DNA of 64,000 bases from Sporomusa malonica (GCF_041428715.1 NZ_CP155572.1), one strand, 5' to 3'; counted from the first letter of the stretch, positions 25,469 through 33,919 are shown. Made by a program: numbers and translations. Notes: generated from the sequence alone by a model not told the origin.

Positions 25469-26359
25469 ATGGATTTAATGGGTATGGAGGCATTTCTGGC
25501 GATTGTACAAACTCGAAGCTTGACAAAGGCGGCTGAATTGCTTCATCTGTCTCAGTCAACTGTAAGTTATCGGTTACAGGTACTGGAGCGTGAGATGGGT
25601 GCAACTCTAATCGAACGCCGTAAAGGTGTTCAAACCATTAATTTGACTCCCATTGGAGAAAGCTTTGTTGCCTTAGCTCAACGATGGAGTATGCTAAAAA
25701 GAGAGGTGGAAATTTTACAATCAAGGGGCCCACAAATCAGCTTAACAATCGGGGCAGCAGACAGCCTGAATGTATATGTATTGCCACCGCTTTATCGAGC
25801 GATAAGCCAACAATATCCTGCTATGCGTTTGCAGATTCGTACACAGCATACGCTGGAGTCTTATGAAAGCATTGAGCGGAAAGAAATCGACGTGGCATTT
25901 GTAAAACTTGAGAGAGTGGTGTCTAGCATTATAGTGAAGCCGTTTTATGTAGATGAAATGGTATTAGTTCGCCTCCGGACGGAGGAGAGAACGCCGACCG
26001 ATGTTATATCGCCGCTGGAATTAGACTGTCGGAATCAACTCTATTTCAATTGGGGGCCATCATACCAAATGTGGCATGACCGATGGTGGGATACCTATAG
26101 CCCACCCAACTTACAGATCGATGCAGCAGCACTGATTTTTTCTCTTATGTGGGATCCCCAGCAATGGGCTATAGTACCAAGATCGATTGCAAATGCACTT
26201 GCTCAAATAGATAAATTCGTAGTCCAGCACTTATCCGATCCACCACCCCCAAGGGTATGTTACCAATTAACGCCTAAACACTCTGATTCCGTTAAAGCCT
26301 CAGCGCTCGATACACTAAACCGGCTGGTCCAATCAATTTACCTCAGTGGTAATACCTAA
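25469..26359 (+). CDS. LysR-family transcriptional regulator
   Basis: The 296-residue protein has an N-terminal winged helix (MEAFLAIVQTRSLTKAAELLHLSQSTVSYRLQ, quoted here only as its first and last motifs MEAFLAIV and STVSYRLQ) and a C-terminal periplasmic-binding-like effector domain (from about residue 90, LTIGAADSLNVYVLPPLYR). It is divergently oriented to the EamA transporter with a 133-bp gap, the classic arrangement in which a LysR protein controls its neighbour in response to a transported metabolite. GAGG precedes the ATG. Confidence 0.92.
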   Translation: MDLMGMEAFLAIVQTRSLTKAAELLHLSQSTVSYRLQVLEREMGATLIERRKGVQTINLTPIGESFVALAQRWSMLKREVEILQSRGPQISLTIGAADSLNVYVLPPLYRAISQQYPAMRLQIRTQHTLESYESIERKEIDVAFVKLERVVSSIIVKPFYVDEMVLVRLRTEERTPTDVISPLELDCRNQLYFNWGPSYQMWHDRWWDTYSPPNLQIDAAALIFSLMWDPQQWAIVPRSIANALAQIDKFVVQHLSDPPPPRVCYQLTPKHSDSVKASALDTLNRLVQSIYLSGNT

Positions 26360-26396
26360 GTTAATAAAACATGCGTATGTAGGAGGAAATCTAATA

Positions 26397-26517
26397 ATGA
26401 AAAGTATATGTACAAAAGACACTCTATCAATTTGATACTTCAGTTATATTGGCAATTGACGTAAGTAATACATGCAATGAGGCTTTAGATATATATGGAA
26501 TAGCACCAGAAATTTGA
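26397..26517 (+). pseudogene. Short frameshifted reading frame of unknown origin
   Basis: AGGAGG and an ATG (26397) lead into a frame that stops after 12 codons. Shifted by one base at the AAAA run, a 37-codon frame (26404-26517; VYVQKTLYQFDTSVIL...) runs on to a stop just before the hairpin. This suggests a decayed small gene with its original ribosome binding site and terminator. I do not recognise the protein. Confidence 0.3.
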
Positions 26518-26522
26518 ACATA

Positions 26523-26563
26523 AAAATGGCAAAGCTCAGAAATTCTGAAGCCTTGCCATTTTA
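26523..26563 (+). terminator. Hairpin related to the tRNA-Arg island repeat
   Basis: AAATGGCAA.GCT and its complement form a long stem followed by TTTTAAT. The same hairpin sequence family (TGGCAAGGCTCAGA...CTGAAGCCTTGCCA) appears at 28401-28436 and 34219-34249, each next to tRNA-Arg sequence. Here only AAGTGGTG follows, not the tRNA. Confidence 0.7.
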
Positions 26564-26821
26564 ATAGTCAAGTGGTGGAGGAAGACATAGGGATGGTGAT
26601 TTGACCTATACGGCTTTTTTATCTTTTGTTAATCCAAACCTACCTGCTTTGCCTTAAAATCCGCTCATTATTGAGATGTGAGGGCGGGAAAATCGCTGTC
26701 ATTTGAAATGATAGGCGAATTTATTTTACTAAGAACATGCTGAGCAGGAATTGCTTTCCTATTGACGAATGTTGTACAAAAAAACAATAGGGTCGTCATT
26801 AAATTGGGGAGGTACGAGAAA

Positions 26822-27286
26822 ATGAATATTCGTAAAGCAACCATTGATGATATCGACATTCTTATTAAGCTTCGAATTGATTATCTACTAGCTGATAATG
26901 GTAATTTAACCACTGATGAAAAAAATGCGATTCGTTCACAATTAACAACATATTTTTCGAAGCATATTAATCATGACTTCATCGCTATACTGGCTGAAAC
27001 CGACAACAATATATTGTCAACAGCGTTTCTTGCAATATCGGAAAAGCCGGCAAATCCAGCATTTATCACAGGTAAAACCGGGACTTTACTCAACGTATTA
27101 ACATATCCTGAATATCGTAGAATAGGAATCGCCAGCAGGGTGATATCTAAAATAATTGATGAAGCAAAACAATTAGGAGTTTCTTCGATCAACCTTTCTG
27201 CCACCAAAGAAGGAAAGCCGTTATATGAAAAGCTTGGATTTACTGAATCCCCCAAATATACTTCCATGAAAATGCAGCTTGTTTGA
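26822..27286 (+). CDS. GNAT-family N-acetyltransferase
   Basis: The 154-residue protein shows the GNAT fold: an N-terminal MNIRKATIDDIDILIKLR, then the acetyl-CoA motif LTYPEYRRIGIASRVI (about 100-115; Q/RxxGxG/A variant) and a C-terminal YEKLGF-type motif (PLYEKLGFTESPKY). The acceptor is unknown. The start at 26822 has GGGGAGG 9 nt upstream; an in-frame start at 26762 does not. It is single, with a terminator. Confidence 0.88.
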   Translation: MNIRKATIDDIDILIKLRIDYLLADNGNLTTDEKNAIRSQLTTYFSKHINHDFIAILAETDNNILSTAFLAISEKPANPAFITGKTGTLLNVLTYPEYRRIGIASRVISKIIDEAKQLGVSSINLSATKEGKPLYEKLGFTESPKYTSMKMQLV

Positions 27287-27342
27287 TTAGTTCTAGATCA
27301 GTAATACGCGCTCTTATAATTCGAAGAATTTCTCACCAGAAG

Positions 27343-27368
27343 GACACCGCAATTTACGGTGTCTTTTT
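27343..27368 (+). terminator. Terminator of the GNAT gene
   Basis: GACACCG/CGGTGTC with a 7-nt loop and five T residues. Confidence 0.9.
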
Positions 27369-27426
27369 AAATCTCAACTAATTTGTGGACATTAACCGGC
27401 CCCATATATGTTGCTTTTATGGCCAG

Positions 27427-27786
27427 TTATTTTTTTAATTTGTGTTGATATACCTTAATTTTTTCCTCCAGATTTTGCAGATTATTATCCCATTTGGCTT
27501 TTTCCTGCATGACCACCAATTTGTGGTTTTCGAGTATTGCTAATCTTCGCTTAATGGTCGAGTCGCCCTGATAGCGCAGTACAGCGTATTCTCTGATAGC
27601 CTTTATGGGCATGCCTGTATCTTTTAGCTTTTTGATAAATAAAATCCAATCAATATCTTCGGTAGTATAATACCGCCGTCTGCCGGAATCTCGGCTGACG
27701 ACAATTAATTGTTCCTGCTCATAGTAGCGAAGTGTAGGAGCGCTAAGATTGGTTAGCTTTGAAAATTGTCCTATTGAATAATTCAT
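27427..27786 (-). CDS. MerR-family transcriptional regulator
   Basis: The 119-residue protein has the MerR winged helix (YSIGQFSKLTNLSAPTLRYYEQE, here the ends are SIGQFS and LRYYEQE) and a C-terminal coiled coil for dimerisation. It has no cysteine cluster, so it is probably a small-molecule or redox-independent sensor of the AdhR/YyaN class. It diverges from the carboxymuconolactone-decarboxylase-family gene at 27864. The shared region holds a 16-bp palindrome inside a 19-bp promoter spacer, the expected MerR control site. Confidence 0.93.
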   Translation of the reverse strand: MNYSIGQFSKLTNLSAPTLRYYEQEQLIVVSRDSGRRRYYTTEDIDWILFIKKLKDTGMPIKAIREYAVLRYQGDSTIKRRLAILENHKLVVMQEKAKWDNNLQNLEEKIKVYQHKLKK

Positions 27787-27801
27787 GCTGAAAAAGTCCT
27801 C

Positions 27802-27832
27802 TTGACTTAAAGTATACTTTAACTTTTACAAT
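27802..27832 (+). promoter_or_regulatory. MerR-type promoter and operator
   Basis: A -35 box TTGACT (27802-27807) and a -10 box TACAAT (27827-27832) are separated by 19 bp instead of 17. The perfect palindrome TTAAAGTATACTTTAA (27807-27822) sits between them. This is the hallmark of promoters that a MerR protein untwists for activation. It drives the gene at 27864 and overlaps the upstream region of the regulator. Confidence 0.85.
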
Positions 27833-27863
27833 TCAATTATACCAAATATAGGAGGTCACAACA

Positions 27864-28256
27864 ATGGAATTAAATCGATTTGAACAAGGGTTACAAAAAC
27901 TGGCAGAGGTAGATGGTACAGCTGGGGAAAATGTCATTAACGCTCTTAAAGATATTGCACCCGATTTAGGCAGGTACATTGTCGAATTTGCTTTTGGTGA
28001 TATATACTGTCGGGAAGAATTGAATCTACAGGAACGGGAAATGGTTACCTTATCGAGCTTATTAACCCAAGGCGGCTGTGAAAATCAGCTTGAGGTACAT
28101 ATCAATGGGGCGCTAAACGTAGGAATTACACCAAATAAAATTATCGAGATTTTTATGCAGTGCATTCCTTATACAGGATTTCCGCGAGTTCTAAATGCTG
28201 TTGGGGTTGCTAGGAAAGTTTTTACGGCACGTAAAGAGGCTGTATGGTTAGAATAA
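27864..28256 (+). CDS. Carboxymuconolactone decarboxylase-family protein
   Basis: The 130-residue all-helical protein matches the CMD/AhpD superfamily (REMVTLSSLLTQGG, then ENQLEVHINGALNVG with the conserved His, and CIPYTGFPRVLNAV). It resembles PcaC-type proteins without the AhpD CxxC pair. Homologues next to MerR regulators are common in Firmicutes, and their reaction is usually unknown. An AGGAGG site precedes the ATG. It is controlled by the adjacent MerR promoter. Confidence 0.88.
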   Translation: MELNRFEQGLQKLAEVDGTAGENVINALKDIAPDLGRYIVEFAFGDIYCREELNLQEREMVTLSSLLTQGGCENQLEVHINGALNVGITPNKIIEIFMQCIPYTGFPRVLNAVGVARKVFTARKEAVWLE

Positions 28257-28277
28257 CGTATAGCCTTCCATTTAAAC

Positions 28278-28448
28278 GTATCAGAAGTACTTCCAGTACC
28301 TACTTTTCAAAAACAATGTAACTACTCATTTTCTCTTCTTACTCTATCTAGAAGCGCCATAACATACAAATAGCATACAAAACTACAAAAAAGACACAAA
28401 AATGGCAAGGCTCAGAGTGTCTGAGGCCTTGCCATTACTAGTTTTAAG
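28278..28448. repeat. tRNA-Arg island repeat, copy B, with hairpin
   Basis: This segment holds the motif string shared with copies at 29287 and 31074/34104. Its parts are AGAAGTACTTCCA-TACC, a T/C-rich middle, then AGCGCCAT-ACATACAAATAGCATACAAAAC with two direct CATACAAA repeats. An 18-bp-class hairpin (28401-28436, AATGGCAAGG/CCTTGCCATT) and the partial tRNA follow. The CATACAAA repeats could be recombinase arm-type sites, which is an inference. The hairpin may be a natural terminator of the former tRNA transcript. Confidence 0.7.
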
Positions 28449-28492
28449 TGGTGCGCCCGGGAGGACTCGAACCACCGGCTGACGCGGTTTAG
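28449..28492 (-). pseudogene. Partial tRNA-Arg: duplicated 3' half (attachment-site scar)
   Basis: Forty-four bases are identical to 34264-34307, the 3' half of the intact tRNA-Arg, from the anticodon loop to CCA. Beyond 28492 the sequence diverges and the 5' half of the tRNA is absent. A tRNA 3'-half copy a few kilobases from the intact gene is the standard scar of integration by a tyrosine recombinase. Confidence 0.85.
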
Positions 28493-28526
28493 TTTGGAAG
28501 CAAAAGAACCGCCCCACCACTTCCTT

Positions 28527-29216
28527 TTACCGCTTCTTCAAAAAAAGAAAAACATCCTTGATAGTACTTCCATCTGGTTCTGGATAATCCTGCCGTACAC
28601 TACGAATGCATTCCATCCCTTGTAGTCCCAGAAGTTCTCTAATTTCGACTTCCTGAAAATAATTAAAATATAGCGGTTGCTCAGAAAAGCTGGTCGTCTC
28701 AAAACCAGGCGGTTTTCCTTCCATAAAGCTCAAATACACATAGCCGCCGCTTCTTACCCATTTAACGGCATTCTGCAGTACCGACTTGGCTTCTTCATCC
28801 TCCAAATGAACAATACTAAAAGATAACATGACTGCATCAAATGATTCCGGCGGAAAATTTGCTTTACGTGAATCTTGCAGATAAAAAATGCCCTGGGGAA
28901 CGTTTCTTTTAGCCAATTCCAGCATTTCCGCTGAAAGATCAATTCCCGTAATTTCCAAATCTTTTACTTCACATAACTGCTTCGCAATATTTCCCGGACC
29001 ACAACCAATATCTAGTATGGAAAAACCATGCTCTAAAAAATCGGCAAATTCCATAACGTGGGTAACATATGGATCATATTGCATAAATTTATCAGCAAAT
29101 TTTCCACAATTTTTGTCATACGCAGCAATTGTCATTTTTATCTTATCTGCCAAATTGTTCACCTCTTTAATTAAAGTGCTAATTTCGGGTAATAATTCTT
29201 TGGTGGTAAGTTCCAT
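28527..29216 (-). CDS. Class I SAM-dependent methyltransferase
   Basis: The 229-residue protein has a helical N-terminus followed by the Rossmann methyltransferase fold. It shows motif I ILDIGCGPGNIAKQL (about 72), the acidic end of beta 2 (ITGIDLSAEML), and motif IV region FDAVMLSFSIVHL. The substrate is unknown. It is the only gene between repeat copies B and C, so it looks like a one-gene cassette. The neighbouring sequence is AT-rich. Confidence 0.9.
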   Translation of the reverse strand: MELTTKELLPEISTLIKEVNNLADKIKMTIAAYDKNCGKFADKFMQYDPYVTHVMEFADFLEHGFSILDIGCGPGNIAKQLCEVKDLEITGIDLSAEMLELAKRNVPQGIFYLQDSRKANFPPESFDAVMLSFSIVHLEDEEAKSVLQNAVKWVRSGGYVYLSFMEGKPPGFETTSFSEQPLYFNYFQEVEIRELLGLQGMECIRSVRQDYPEPDGSTIKDVFLFLKKR

Positions 29217-29286
29217 ACAATATAAATATATCCTTCTAAATAATAACCATAATTGAATTATATTTTTTCAAAACCACTACCTACAC

Positions 29287-29408
29287 CCCATCAGAAGTAC
29301 TTCCAATACCTTTTGCTTAAACAAAGTGACCAGATTACCAGAAATCACTACTTGCTTCCTTCTACGCTTGCAAAAAAGCGCCATTACATACAAATAGCAT
29401 GCAAAACT
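29287..29408. repeat. tRNA-Arg island repeat, copy C
   Basis: This copy carries the same ordered motifs as copies B and D (ATCAGAAGTACTTCCAATACC, then AGCGCCAT-ACATACAAATAGCATGCAAAAC). It diverges after CAAAACTA and lacks the hairpin and tRNA part. It lies between the methyltransferase gene and the iron-sulfur flavoprotein gene. Confidence 0.7.
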
Positions 29409-29477
29409 AAAAAATCAATCGAATAGGAGGCTACCCATTACATCTTTACAAAATTAAAACTATTTTATTTCATTTAG

Positions 29478-30014
29478 TTAAATGATAGATTTTCCAAGTT
29501 CTAATGCATCAATCAACATTGAGGAATTTTCTATATCATTAGGGTTCTCGAAACCTTTAGCAGAGATAATTCCAATATTTTTAAAACCAAGATAATTACA
29601 TAATTGTTGATAAGCATTAATCATACAGTCTGAAACAAATGAGTCTTTTTTTCCGGCAACAGATAAGAGAATGGTACTTTGAATCTTTCTTCCTATTGCG
29701 CTTTCGGCATAAGTCCGGTCAATGACAGTCTTGAGCTGTGCACTGAAGCCTAAATAATAGACTGGTGAACAAAACACAAGGATCTCATGATTTTGTAATG
29801 CGGTAATAATTTTCTGCATATCATCCTGAATAGCGCATTCACCATTGTGATCTTGACAGTAGTTGCAGTTGCTGCATGGAGCAATTTTCTTATTAACTAA
29901 TGTAATTTTGGTAATTTCATTATGTAGTGCTGCTCCTTCGATAAAAGCATCAGCAAGCTTTTCAGAATTTCCATGTCTACGTCCGCTTCCGCAGAGAACT
30001 AATATTTTTTTCAT
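29478..30014 (-). CDS. Iron-sulfur flavoprotein / NADPH-dependent FMN reductase family
   Basis: The 178-residue flavodoxin-fold protein begins with the FMN phosphate loop LCGSGRRHGNSEKLA (about 7-21). It carries a compact cysteine motif C-x2-C-x2-C-x6-C (about 47-60), as in methanogen/clostridial iron-sulfur flavoproteins with a 4Fe-4S cluster. FCSPVYYLGFSAQLK forms the second FMN contact. It would shuttle electrons in the cytoplasm, possibly to O2 or peroxide. It is divergent from the LysR gene at 30125, which probably regulates it. Confidence 0.88.
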   Translation of the reverse strand: MKKILVLCGSGRRHGNSEKLADAFIEGAALHNEITKITLVNKKIAPCSNCNYCQDHNGECAIQDDMQKIITALQNHEILVFCSPVYYLGFSAQLKTVIDRTYAESAIGRKIQSTILLSVAGKKDSFVSDCMINAYQQLCNYLGFKNIGIISAKGFENPNDIENSSMLIDALELGKSII

Positions 30015-30124
30015 GATAAATCACCTCATATTGTTGTTTTATGAATTACATGTTACCATGTTAATTGGTATTTTAAAAATTGATATATTTGAAATAGGAC
30101 ATCAAAAATTATGATGAGGTGTAC

Positions 30125-31003
30125 ATGGAAAATAGAAATCTTCATACGTTTAAAAGGGTATGTGAATTGAATAGTATTACAAAAGCTGCGGAGCAGCTTG
30201 GATATGCGCAGTCAACAGTTACTACACAAATTAAGCTATTAGAGAATGAACTTGGCGTAAAATTATTTGAACGATATGGAAATACGCTTCGTATTACAGT
30301 TGCAGGAGAAAAATTATTAGAGTATAGTAATGAAATTTTTAGAATTACAGATAAATTTTTGGATGCTATGCATGAAGAAAAGGAAATATCAGGTTCACTA
30401 AGTATTGCAGCAGTAGATTCTGTCTGTATGACAGTTCTGCCGAATATTTTAAATCAGTTTATTCAAAAATATCCTAAAGTAAATATTAAAATCGTATCAG
30501 GTGTTGCTGACAAATTAAAATATTATCTCGCAAGCGGACGGGCTGACATTGCATTTGTATTGGATTTTAATAAACCATTGACTGAATTGTGTTTATTACT
30601 AGAACAGACAGTCAAACTTAACTTTTACATAGCAGAAAATGCGGCACTCAAATCTACAGATGTATGCCTAGAAGATTTAAAGAAACAGAAATTCGTTTTA
30701 ACAGAACCAAATTGTCAATATCGGCAAAAAGTAGAAGCGTTTTTAAAAAAAAATGGAATTGAACCCGATATATTAATGGAGAGCGCCTCAACAGAGGCAA
30801 TTATCAAAATCGTGGCGAACGGGCTCGGAATAACATATCTGCCTGAACTAGTAGTAAATGAAAATCAAAAGATAAGGCGCCTACATTTGAAGGATAAGGA
30901 AAATGAAGAGAAGCTGCTTCTACAGTTACTTATGCATAAAAATAAATGGAAAGGTACAATAATAAATGAGTTTATCAGAATATGTGAGGCTAATTTTATG
31001 TGA
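30125..31003 (+). CDS. LysR-family transcriptional regulator
   Basis: The 292-residue protein has an N-terminal helix-turn-helix (SITKAAEQLGYAQSTVTTQI, about 15-35) and an effector domain from about residue 88 (LSIAAVDSVCMTVLPNIL). The start at 30125 has GATGAGG 6 nt upstream; the in-frame GTG at 30119 abuts that site. It is divergent from the flavoprotein gene with a roughly 110-bp shared control region. Together they form the second gene cassette of the tRNA-Arg island. The gene is notably AT-rich, unlike the adjacent transposon. Confidence 0.92.
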   Translation: MENRNLHTFKRVCELNSITKAAEQLGYAQSTVTTQIKLLENELGVKLFERYGNTLRITVAGEKLLEYSNEIFRITDKFLDAMHEEKEISGSLSIAAVDSVCMTVLPNILNQFIQKYPKVNIKIVSGVADKLKYYLASGRADIAFVLDFNKPLTELCLLLEQTVKLNFYIAENAALKSTDVCLEDLKKQKFVLTEPNCQYRQKVEAFLKKNGIEPDILMESASTEAIIKIVANGLGITYLPELVVNENQKIRRLHLKDKENEEKLLLQLLMHKNKWKGTIINEFIRICEANFM

Positions 31004-31073
31004 TATTAATGCTCCCTGAGTCATATTGATAACCCAAAAACTATCATAAGGAACAATAAAAACCGCTACCCCA

Positions 31074-31097
31074 TCCTACCAGAAGTACTTCCAATAC
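31074..31097. repeat. Island repeat copy D, left part (interrupted)
   Basis: The start of the repeat (CCAGAAGTACTTCCAATAC) ends at the transposon terminus. Its continuation (CTTCTGTTTAAATAAAG) resumes at 34111 after the duplicated CCAATAC at 34104-34110. Compared with the uninterrupted copy at 29287, the join is exactly where the repeat should continue. Confidence 0.8.
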
Positions 31098-31149
31098 TGT
31101 TGTTGCTGGCGCATAGTGTCCAGAAATAGACTGTGTTAGTTGTCCAAAT

Positions 31150-31183
31150 GCTGCCGGAAATGCTGACCAACAGTCCCGGCAGC
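31150..31183 (-). terminator. Hairpin after the transposon ATPase gene
   Basis: GCTGCCGG/CCGGCAGC arms 18 nt apart, directly downstream of the AAA+ gene and inside the transposon left end. The T-run on the minus strand is weak. Confidence 0.5.
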
Positions 31184-31198
31184 AAATGAAACTGCCAA

Positions 31199-32008
31199 TT
31201 AAACTAGTTCTCCCTGAATCACCAGTTTAACCATATGGTCGTCAATAATCCTGCGTCCGTTTTGCGAACCATAGAGTAGGCAATGTGTACATGCCTTGTT
31301 GACAAGACGGGCGGCTCCGCTTGAGAAACGGTAAATTTCATCAATAGCCCCATCCGAAAAGATATCCCGATCGGCACCTGCATAAGCCAGGTGCTTTTTC
31401 ATATACTCCCCAACCTGCGAGCGATCGAAGTGTGGCAGTCTGCACTGAATGTCGATGCGCTGCCGGATGGCGGCATATGCCTGTAGCTGAAACCTTTCCC
31501 ACAGTTCACTCTGCCCGACCAGGATCAGAGCCATCGGGCTTTGCGCGTCCATCTTGAAGTTGAGCAAAAAGCGTACTTCTTCTAGCATTTCTCGGTCTAA
31601 CAGGTGTGCCTCGTCCACCACAACCACCGGTTGCAGACCATGGATTCCCCGCATAAGCTCGATCTCGCGATGCAGTTGGCGTTTTGCGTCACCCCGATAG
31701 AATTTCGCTTCGCATCCCAGTTGTTCTAGCATCCCTTTGTAAAAATGACGCGGCGTCAAGTTAGAATCCGCCAGATAGAGCATCTTGAATCGGGCTGGAT
31801 CAAGCGCATCCTTAAATCGACGAACAGTAGTCGTCTTACCCGTACCGCAGTCACCGGTAATCACTGCAAACAACTGGCGCTCGGCGGCATACTCCAGTCG
31901 AGATAGCATCTCTTCTAACATCACGGACGAATACAGTTCTTGTGTAGGGATGTTCCGTGAGAACGGCGTCTGTTGAAATCCGTAGAACGTCTCAAACACG
32001 GCGTTCAT
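31199..32008 (-). CDS. ExeA/TniB-like AAA+ ATPase, transposition helper
   Basis: The 269-residue protein has an ExeA-type AAA+ domain with Walker A GDCGTGKTT (about 52-60), Walker B VVVVDEAHLL (about 127-136) and a sensor region ILVGQSELWERF. Next to a DDE transposase such ATPases (MuB, TniB, TnsC, IstB-like) select target DNA and activate the transposase. Its start overlaps the end of the transposase gene by 17 bp, so the two are translationally coupled. Confidence 0.9.
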   Translation of the reverse strand: MNAVFETFYGFQQTPFSRNIPTQELYSSVMLEEMLSRLEYAAERQLFAVITGDCGTGKTTTVRRFKDALDPARFKMLYLADSNLTPRHFYKGMLEQLGCEAKFYRGDAKRQLHREIELMRGIHGLQPVVVVDEAHLLDREMLEEVRFLLNFKMDAQSPMALILVGQSELWERFQLQAYAAIRQRIDIQCRLPHFDRSQVGEYMKKHLAYAGADRDIFSDGAIDEIYRFSSGAARLVNKACTHCLLYGSQNGRRIIDDHMVKLVIQGELV

Positions 32009-33347
32009 CTCCCCGACGCACCGTCCGGTAGGACACCGCAGGGATTTGCTGTTCCCGTCGCTCTTGGTTCTTTTCGGTCGCTGCCGCCAGGAGTCTTGAC
32101 GAGTCGGCTGGCTGTGGTGTTAGATGTCCGGGTAGCGCAGGACGTTTGCCTGTGCGTTCGCCAATCATGAGCTGCTTCACTTTCCATGGCGTATGTCCTT
32201 GGTATTCGACGGTAAGTTCGCTGATGTCTGCGGGGTCATATACTACGTCAACCGTACAGCCGATGAATGAAAGCCCCACCTCATACTTTTGACCCGCGAA
32301 GCTGATGCAGCCAGCCTTGTCCACTTTACGCTCTTCGCAGTGCAGAAAGGCGTTGGTAACAACAGCCGGATCGAGAAAGCGCAGCGGTTTCTTGTCACTC
32401 TGGTAGGCGGTTTGAGGACTTGTCTTTTCCCCCAGAGCAGAATGAGGCTTGTTCTGGTAGCACTCGTCAAGCCATACCCAAAATAGAATGTTGAGCTTGT
32501 CCAATGTTTGCGGTTTATCCAGCGCCGCCTCGGCAAGAAAGCTGTCCACCACTCGGTTAAAGCGTTCCACTTTGCCAGTGGCTTCTGGAGAATAGGGCTT
32601 GGCGAACAATAAGCGGATTCCTAGTTTAGAGCAGGCCCGTGTCATCCACTTCGTACGGTATTGTTTTCCGTTGTCGAAATAAACGGATTCCGGTGTACCG
32701 TATTTGGCGATGGCCTGGCGAAAACAATCCTCGATAATGACCTGATCGAGTGTCGGATAAAACTCTCCGTGCAAAACGAACCGGGTAGCATCGTCGATGA
32801 ACGTCACCAGATACACTTGTTTCTTCACACCGCCCGGCCCGATGGGCAGGTACGGTCCATACTTAATATCGGAATGCCACAGTCGGTTCCGGCACTTTTG
32901 CTGAAATCGGCGCGACGCCACACCGGAGTCCGCATACATCCGCATCTGGCGCGTACTGTAGCCACGTTCTGCCAGCTTCTCCTGCAACGTGCTTCGCTTG
33001 ATTTGACCTGGCTCAACTCGACCTTCCCATTCGAGAATCTGAATGATTTGTGAAACACTGCGCCCCGGTACTTCACGGCGGAGGAGAATGGCCTGTTCGA
33101 GAATTTCGGGGGCGATCGTCTCTTGGTTATTGGTTGAACACTTGCCTTTGGGCTTTAATCCACTGAAACCATCGGCTTGATACTGCGCCAGATAGCGACG
33201 CAAGGTACGTTCGGATATTCCTGTCTGCTCGCAAATCCGCGACTTGATTTGCCTAGCCTTTGCGGCATCAAGCCCCTCTGCTAGTAATGGCGACAACAGT
33301 TGAACCCTCGCGGTAGCGACGGCATCGGCTTTTTTCTGATCTTTCAT
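31992..33347 (-). CDS. DDE transposase (rve integrase core, Mu/TniA type)
   Basis: The 451-residue protein has an N-terminal helix-turn-helix (TGISERTLRRYLAQYQADG, about 42-60) and a retroviral-integrase-like core with the catalytic triad Asp160 (WHSDIKYG), Asp225 (YFDNGKQ) and Glu261 (GKVERFNR). The D-to-E spacing is 35 residues. A C-terminal beta-barrel region (about 330-400) is of the Mu_transpos_C kind. The catalytic residues and length look intact, so the element may still be active. It is 50 bp downstream of the DUF6431 gene and overlaps the ATPase gene. Confidence 0.93.
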   Translation of the reverse strand: MKDQKKADAVATARVQLLSPLLAEGLDAAKARQIKSRICEQTGISERTLRRYLAQYQADGFSGLKPKGKCSTNNQETIAPEILEQAILLRREVPGRSVSQIIQILEWEGRVEPGQIKRSTLQEKLAERGYSTRQMRMYADSGVASRRFQQKCRNRLWHSDIKYGPYLPIGPGGVKKQVYLVTFIDDATRFVLHGEFYPTLDQVIIEDCFRQAIAKYGTPESVYFDNGKQYRTKWMTRACSKLGIRLLFAKPYSPEATGKVERFNRVVDSFLAEAALDKPQTLDKLNILFWVWLDECYQNKPHSALGEKTSPQTAYQSDKKPLRFLDPAVVTNAFLHCEERKVDKAGCISFAGQKYEVGLSFIGCTVDVVYDPADISELTVEYQGHTPWKVKQLMIGERTGKRPALPGHLTPQPADSSRLLAAATEKNQERREQQIPAVSYRTVRRGDERRV

Positions 33348-33397
33348 GCTGCTCCCTCCCCGAATTGACGTTACAGCATGAGTCTACACCCCAACCT

Positions 33398-33919
33398 TTA
33401 GGACAGGAATGCAGAACGGGTATGTACCCAATGATTTGTATTGGTTACAGGTCGGACAACTCGCGCCAGCCAGCCGGGTGCGTCGCCAACATAGCGCCAA
33501 ATCCTTTGGAGCACGGACGTAGGAAGAGCGGATAGGTCTTTCGCAGAGTAATTAAAACAGCGGATACTAATTGAGGCTAAGCAACCGGCAAAGTGCTCTG
33601 CACGATGTGAGAACCAGTTGCGCCAGCGAAAGAGCGTCGATTCATCAGCCGCCACGGTCAGTACGACTTCACCGCCCACGACTGGTTCGATAGGTTCACT
33701 GCCGTAGCGTTTGTATGGAACCAGGATATCGGGAAGTTCATGATGCACCCGGTTGCAGTGACGACATTTGAGTCGACGAATCACCAGTACGGTAGTTTCG
33801 CCAGAGCTGGTTATGTACTTGCGCCGACGACTGCCGATTACACTTAGCCGCTCACCACAACAAGGACAAGGATTCTGCTCCATGCTCCTAACAAAAAACA
33901 CCGAGTTCGGTATTTTCAA
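33398..33919 (-). CDS. DUF6431 zinc-ribbon protein of the transposon
   Basis: The 173-residue protein has a zinc-ribbon-like N-terminus with CPCCGERL (about 18-25) and CRHC (about 52-55). RVHHELPDILVPYKRYG follows, the part I recall as typical of the DUF6431 family. Genes of this family sit immediately upstream of similar transposase/ExeA pairs in other Firmicutes. The position and zinc ribbon suggest binding of transposon ends or target DNA, but its role is not known. It is the first gene of the three-gene transposition operon. Confidence 0.8.
   Translation of the reverse strand: MKIPNSVFFVRSMEQNPCPCCGERLSVIGSRRRKYITSSGETTVLVIRRLKCRHCNRVHHELPDILVPYKRYGSEPIEPVVGGEVVLTVAADESTLFRWRNWFSHRAEHFAGCLASISIRCFNYSAKDLSALPTSVLQRIWRYVGDAPGWLARVVRPVTNTNHWVHTRSAFLS

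Larger units (their letters stand above)
26360..26821. other. Intergenic region with gene remnant and hairpin
   Basis: This 460-bp stretch has a short broken reading frame (26397-26517), a strong hairpin (26523-26563) and about 200 bp of AT-rich sequence with no credible gene. A TTGACG box at 26761-26766 lies ahead of the GNAT gene, but no good -10 is visible. Confidence 0.4.

Noticed and set aside
26570..26620. Second partial tRNA after the hairpin at 26523
   Set aside because: Only AAGTGGTG matches the tRNA-Arg junction. The following bases do not form a T arm or acceptor end.
28278..29310. Repeat copies read on the minus strand end with RYWKYF and a stop, like a conserved protein C-terminus
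   Set aside because: The upstream codons differ between copies and contain stops within a few dozen bases. The similarity follows from the near-palindrome GGAAGTACTTCC.
31199..33919. CRISPR-associated or Tn7-like guided transposon
   Set aside because: No Cas genes, TniQ or repeats-spacers occur in or near the element.
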